Below are positions 59,126 to 64,000 of a stretch of 64,000 nt of DNA, piece after piece. The notes under the pieces are model-generated. The model had not been told where the DNA came from. It ran no database searches and saw only the letters and a program-made list of their open reading frames with translations. Made by a program: the position numbers and the translations under genes. Position 1 is the first letter of the stretch. Every line of letters begins with the position of its first letter. Source of the DNA: Panthera uncia (taxonomy: Eukaryota; Chordata; Mammalia; Carnivora; Felidae); assembly GCF_023721935.1 (NCBI RefSeq), contig NW_026057584.1, positions 82,166,939 through 82,230,938 of the forward strand, in the 5' to 3' direction.

Positions 59126-60374
59126 ATTGGTATCCAAGCACAGTAGCTTGGTATCGATATTTTATGGGTGAGACAAGGAAGAAGAATCTGCTCCACAGAC
59201 ACCTTACTTCACAGGTGGAAGAAGAGAGCAGAATCTGAAGCCTTCTCTGGCAGGACTTATTATTGTGGAACACAGACTCTAAGCAGAGATACTTTTCTAT
59301 CAGTGATTTTTCCGACGGCTGTGTTATGCATCACATTGAGAATTCTAAAATGACTTCCTCCCCTTAGTTGTTTACCCCATCACTCATTCATAACAGGATA
59401 CATCTCATCACCCCTTTGCATTTCCATGCCTGTCGGCGCACTAAATAGAATTATTTCCACACTCGATATAAGGATACTGTGTTGTGTACAAAAAAACACC
59501 GTTAACAAATTTTCTGAGAGAATATTTTCAAGGTACCACTTCTGAATAAATGCTGGGTGCAGTCTGAATATTTTATGGAATGCTGCCTGTCCTCATTTCA
59601 GAGCTTTTTATTTAGATTGATAGATTGTGATGAAAGTGGCCTCCATTGAGTAGGTTCATAAGCAAACTGTCTCTGTGGCATGTTTTTACCATGTTACTCT
59701 ACAGAGCAACTTCTTAGTTCTTGCCATCATAATGCTTTTGAGATTACGATATAAGGAGCTAATATCACACAATGTTAATCAGGTTAGATATTTGGCTATA
59801 TAGGAGGGAAATGAATACTCAAAATGCTAATTTTGGCACAACTTTGGTCACTGGCAGATAACGTTCCTGAGTTTTTAGGTGCCTGGAGTTCTCCTGGAAT
59901 CCCCTAACTAGCTTGTTTTTGCCACCTGTTTTCTGTATCAAATTTGATGTTCTGTGCAAAAGACATGGGCTATTTCTGGTAGGAATGAAGTGACATAAAT
60001 ATTTACAGAAATACCATGTAAAGTCCATTTCTTATTTTCTATGTCATCAATTATGCTGTCATCAAACACGCCCACTCTACTAGAGGAAAAACGCACATGA
60101 ATAAAAATGGAGATAGCCTTCCTAGCACAGAAAATCCAGAAATATAGAAGGCAAGATTTCACAAACACATTGTTGCCTAGTTAACTATCATTCTATCTTT
60201 GGCCATGTTCTTAAATATAAAGGTACCTCTGAAACCCTGTAGGAATGAGAACACTGTCCAGTTTCAATTATTTTCGAGTTTTCTATTTCTAATCTGCAAA
60301 TAACTTTTGGATGATGTCTGTGGCCATTGAGTGGACTCTTCAATCCATGAGTTTCACATGAATAAATGTGATAT
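59126..60374. other. No feature recognised
   Basis: Unique sequence, frames of at most 76 codons. Confidence 0.5.
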
Positions 60375-60505
60375 CTTTGAGAACTAGACATTTAACTTCT
60401 GTACACCTCAGTTTCCTTGAATGCAAAAGCAGAAAATAACATTTGATGTGATAACACATATGAAACCACTTTGGAAAGTTTGTAAAGCAGGCTACAAATG
60501 TCACT
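60375..60505 (+). repeat. MIR SINE fragment
   Basis: ACATTTAACTTCTGTACACC, TCAGTTTCCTTGAATGCAAA and ACCACTTTGGAAAGTTTGTA follow the MIR 3' half (CTTAACCTCTCTGTGCCTCA ... ). Diverged. Confidence 0.65.
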
Positions 60506-61794
60506 GGTTCTATTCTGTGTTCATTAAACACTTCCTGGTGTCCCCAAGTTATCTACAGCATGGTGCTCCTTGGGCCTGCCTTAATAAAGCTGAAGAGGAG
60601 GAGTGAGAAGGAAAGAGGTTTCCGTTGCTTAGCAAAGCTGTGAATGCATTACTGTAGTTTTTGATGGATCTTGATGTTGAATTTGAGGTTCATTACCCCA
60701 CTTTTGCTTGCTACCTAGTTGTGGTAATTTACTGAGACCAATGGGTTCTGCTACTTCATGTAGGAAAAACTCCTTGGATATTAGTGCAAAGACAGGAAAA
60801 GCTCTTTTATATTTGTAGAAAATAAATGTCATTTGGATTCAAAGTGGTATTGTGGGTATATGAAGAGAAGTCCTCAGATGAAAGCATTCACTCAGAAAGA
60901 CAGTGTCCAATTTCTGTTCATAGCACTTCAGGTGATCTTACCTGTCAAAATGATAAAGTTATTTATTGCCTTTAAGGACACAAATTTGAGTCAGCCCAAA
61001 TTGTTCCTTCAAGTACTCATATTAAAGTTGTAGTTTTGTCAGTAATATTAAATTGACCCAGGGGCTTTATTTTCACAGGGGAATACTTACTTGAGCTTGT
61101 AAAAGGGGCATTTTTATTCTTGATTGAACAACATACTGGAAGGTGTTAACACTTTTTATTTCCAAGGCGCTATACACACATTATCCTACACTCATACTAT
61201 CTATGCAAACTGGTTTGATATTCTTGTCAGCAGCACCAAATTTATAGCCAAAGGACCTCCAGGGCTTCAGTGATTTTTTTTAAAGGCAAGAAAATATAGT
61301 TTCAGAGTGCCCTATCAGTCCTCCATTCAGCCCAATCCCCCACGCTGGACTCTGCCTTTTTGCATGCAGAAATCCCTGCCCACTTGCTCAGACACACTTC
61401 GGGGGACTCCCTTCTTTAGGCAGGTTCGTGACCTGATTTTAAATAAACACATTGCTATCACTGGTTGAGGGAAGGCTATTTACTTAATCGTTGGCACTCC
61501 ATTTATTCTGAAATAATTTGAAATTTAGCCTTTTCCTATGTCAGTTGAGAAATTATGCATAATTAATATATTTGAGAACAATTTAGAGAGGACTTCAGAC
61601 ATAGATGTAAGAAAAGCCAATTTGTGAAATGTAAATTGTCACCAATCTCAATAGCAACTATAAATATTTAAAATATACCCTAGGAAAAACAGAGGGGTGA
61701 AAAGAATGTGTGATGGCCAGTCTTCTAATGAGTCCCATGGAAAGACACTGTGTTTGGGGTTTTATAGGTTTATTAGGGAAAGTAGCAAAGGATG
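60506..61794. other. No gene recognised
   Basis: Unique sequence, possibly with weak MIR traces near 61150-61215. Confidence 0.5.
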
Positions 61795-61945
61795 AAAAAC
61801 TGAGCACCTACACTATTCTGGGCATCTTACAAAGTGCTTTGTATAAGTTGATGATGCCATTTGTTCTCCACAATTCTTTGATATTTGGATTATTTTTAAG
61901 ACAGAGTAACAGACTCTGAGAGGTTAGGCAACAGTAAGGTTAGGA
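61795..61945 (-). repeat. MIR SINE, antisense
   Basis: TGAGCACCTACACTATTCTG, CATCTTACAAAGTGCTTTGT and AGAGGTTAGGCAACAGTAAG match the reverse complement of MIR (GAGCACTTACTATGTGCCAG ... AGAGGTTAAGTAACTTGCCC). Confidence 0.75.
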
Positions 61946-61989
61946 TTTGCAACTGGACAGTCTTTGGTGTTTTTTATACATTTGTTTTG

Positions 61990-62187
61990 ATTTTTTTTTT
62001 TTTTTAAAGAGAGAGAGAGTGCCAGCTGGAGAAGGGAGGTAGAGAGAGAGAGACAAAGAGAATCCCAAGCAGGCTCCATGTCCAACACGGAGTCTGACGT
62101 GAGGTTCCATCCCACAATCCTGGGATCATGACCTGAGCCAAAATCAAGAGTGGGACACTCAACTGATTGAGCCACCCAGGCACCCCA
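61990..62187 (-). mobile_element. Carnivore SINE (older type), antisense
   Basis: T15 run, AAAGAGAGAGAGAGTGCC, AATCCCAAGCAGGCTCCATG, and the terminal TGAGCCACCCAGGCACCCC. The core (AGTGGGACACTCAACTGATTG) belongs to the older lineage also seen at 23871 and 28928. Target duplication not resolved. Confidence 0.95.
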
Positions 62188-62484
62188 GCAACTGGCATAC
62201 TTTGATTTGAATCTATTAAAAAAGAGACAACAGGCCCAAAATAGAGTCACTTGTGCTAACCATGTCACTAAACCAAGATTTAATAACTAATTTAAATACA
62301 GCTTCAATCTCTCCCAGGAATGGAATCTTAACCCAGTCAATCTGGAATTATCTGCTCAGCACTAGTGAGGTATTCTGTCTGACAGACTCCTGCTGTCCCC
62401 CAGAGGAAGGTGACCGTACCTTAAACTATCCACATTGTGCTAGTAACTTCCTTGTCTTGCCCTCCTCTGCCTATACAAGTCTTT
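62188..62484. other. Short unique spacer between SINEs
   Basis: No recognisable feature apart from open frames of at most 77 codons. Confidence 0.5.
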
Positions 62485-62500
62485 AATTTTCCACAGTTCT

Positions 62501-62731
62501 TTTTTTTTTTTAATTTTTTTTTTCAACATTTTTTATTTATTTTTGGGACAGAGAGAGACAGACAGAGCATGAACGGGGGAGGGGCAGAGAGAGGGAGACA
62601 CAGAATCGGAAACAGGCTCCAGGCTCTGAGCCATCAGCCCAGAGCCCGACGCGGGGCTCGAACTCACGGGCCGCGAGATCGTGACCTGGCTGAAGTCGGA
62701 CGCTTAACCGACTGCGCCACCCAGGCGCCCC
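62501..62731 (-). mobile_element. Youngest-looking felid SINE, antisense, with perfect 16-bp target duplication
   Basis: It keeps many CpGs (for example AGAGCCCGACGCGGGGCTCG, GGGCCGCGAGATCG), and the head CGACTGCGCCACCCAGGCGC is as expected for the recent felid subfamily. Exact flanking 16-base repeats are at 62485-62500 and 62733-62748 (AATTTTCCACAGTTCT). The 119-codon plus-strand frame at 62437-62796 reads through it and is not a gene. Confidence 0.98.
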
Positions 62732-62748
62732 AAATTTTCCACAGTTCT

Positions 62749-64000
62749 TCAGAGACCCTTTCTATTTTGCTAGATAGGATGCTGTCCAGTTCATGAATTG
62801 TTGAAGAAAGCCAGTAAGATCTTTAAAATGTACTCAGTTGAGTTTTGTTTTTTAGAAAGCCTAGCTCTGTGCTCCTAACCTACAGACAGCGCCACCCCTA
62901 GACTCAGCAGGCAGCAAAGGAAAGGAATAGAAAGAGGCTAATTCCTTTCCAGATAGGGGCAGTACAAGATGAATATTCTATGTCTATCTAATCCCAGCCT
63001 GTTCTGTTGCTAGTTACCAAACAAAATTTTGAGTACCAGAGAAAGGGTTAGAATTAAACCAGATTAAAAATCTGTCCCATGGTTGATAATCAGGAAGGTT
63101 TAATTTGTGAACGTGGCTATGTGTGACACTATGGGTGGTATCTCTAGACTCGATCATTTGTACATATAGATTATATGTTCTCCTCTTGTAGGGAAATCAC
63201 ATGGTTTCCTGGGTGTGCAGGTCAGAAAGATGTCAGGACAGGAGTTTGTGTCTGACTCTAGAAGGCTAGATTTACAGCTCTGTTGATCAGCAGTTTAGAT
63301 GGAACACCACAGGCTCCTGACACTTGAAACAACAAAGATTTGGTTTCTCTTTCCGGATTCCACCCCATGGAGCGGTATTTTCATCGCGCTCTTTTTTTTA
63401 GATGTTTGCTTCTTGGTACCTAAACCTGCCACAGAATTCAGCTTTGGCCTATGCTGCTGCCCTTATGCTTTCAGTTCTTAGTTGCTGGAGTGATGTTTTT
63501 CTTCATCAGTTCTCTTTCCACTGTGTGTAGCCTTGCCTCCATTCGTGCACTCCCTGGCTGACCCCTGGCCTTCTTCGGTTTGGATCCACTACCTCCCCTT
63601 TTTCAGTCTAAAGGTCTCTGGAGTGTTTGTGGTTTTGTGTGTGTTTGTTTGTTTTCATGAACAGCTCCTTGCTGCCCCCATCTGGCTCAAATTGTAATTG
63701 ACCTATCTGTTGGCAGACCAAGAGTTGAGAGTCCTACCTGAGCATTAGATCACACCGTGTCGATCCCATATTCTTCTCTCTTCTTTTTCTCCTATTACTC
63801 TTTCCAAACGTTTTTTTTTAATTACCTTCTCTAATATTATTTCAATAATAACTATTTTTTCTTGGATTTGTCAAATCAATAAAACTGGTTATATATGTGT
63901 TCATCTTAAATTTATAACAATGAGAACTTTTTATTTTCCTTTGATTTTAAACATAAAGTCTGTTTTCCTTATTAATACAGTGTACCTGCTCAATATTGAA
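62749..64000. other. No gene recognised to the window edge
   Basis: Unique sequence with frames of at most 60 codons and no SINE or L1. A weak CTCF-like motif is noted at 63670-63687. Confidence 0.5.
63670..63687 (-). promoter_or_regulatory. Weak CTCF-like motif
   Basis: TGCTGCCCCCATCTGGC; the minus strand (GCCAGATGGGGGCAGCA) keeps the GGGGGCAG core but departs from the consensus at the two positions before it. Chance occurrence is likely. Confidence 0.15.

Noticed and set aside
62437..62796. 119-codon frame with an Arg-rich middle
   Set aside because: It is the young SINE at 62501-62731 read on the opposite strand.

Overview
The window is nuclear DNA from a carnivore, almost certainly a cat-family (felid) mammal. 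The main evidence is seventeen copies of the tRNA-Lys-derived carnivore SINE (SINEC_Fc / CanSINE type), recognisable by the box A/B head (GGGGCACCTGGGTGGCTCAG), an internal GA/CT-rich stretch and a short A-rich tail. Carnivore-type LINE-1 pieces and the usual old mammalian repeats (L2, MIR, MER5A, MaLR LTRs) are also present. The species cannot be told from this sequence. Composition is AT-rich.

I found no protein-coding gene, exon, tRNA, rRNA, snRNA or CRISPR array that I can support. All open frames are short (at most 164 codons). The longer ones that I can explain run through SINEs, L1/L2 fossils or simple repeats. The window reads as gene desert or the inside of a very large intron.

Layout. 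0-6 kb: MIR/L2 scraps, a 3' L1 end (1.85-3.33 kb), a long L2 fossil (4.0-4.9 kb) and an antisense MaLR LTR (4.9-5.5 kb). 6-14.5 kb: one SINE, a long sense L1 holding 5' UTR to reverse transcriptase but no 3' end (7.1-11.1 kb), a second SINE, MER5A, and a short antisense felid L1 3' end. 15-22.2 kb: L2, MIR, two MaLR LTRs and an L1M 5' fragment. 22.2-29.4 kb: the most heavily invaded part, with six SINEs, an antisense L1 (24.8-27.0 kb) that was itself invaded, and a 26-bp AT/GT minisatellite carrying a 10-N assembly gap. 29.4-46.5 kb: mostly unique sequence with one SINE, L2/MIR scraps and microsatellites. 46.5-48.5 kb: three SINEs and a composite retrocopy flanked by one 17-bp target duplication. 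48.5-57 kb: mostly unique with MIR/L2 fossils. 57-64 kb: five SINEs (three within 1.2 kb), an antisense L2 fossil and unique sequence.

There are no genes to work together. The biology readable here is a history of retrotransposition in which L1 supplied the enzyme and SINEs and at least one cellular transcript used it. I did not find a convincing undescribed functional system. The observations most worth checking are the composite retrocopy at 47.07-47.71 kb, an unidentified 271-bp insert inside the antisense L1 at 25.66-25.93 kb, an isolated 75-bp slice of L1 reverse transcriptase at 33.7 kb, and a gap whose stated length does not fit the repeat phase around it.
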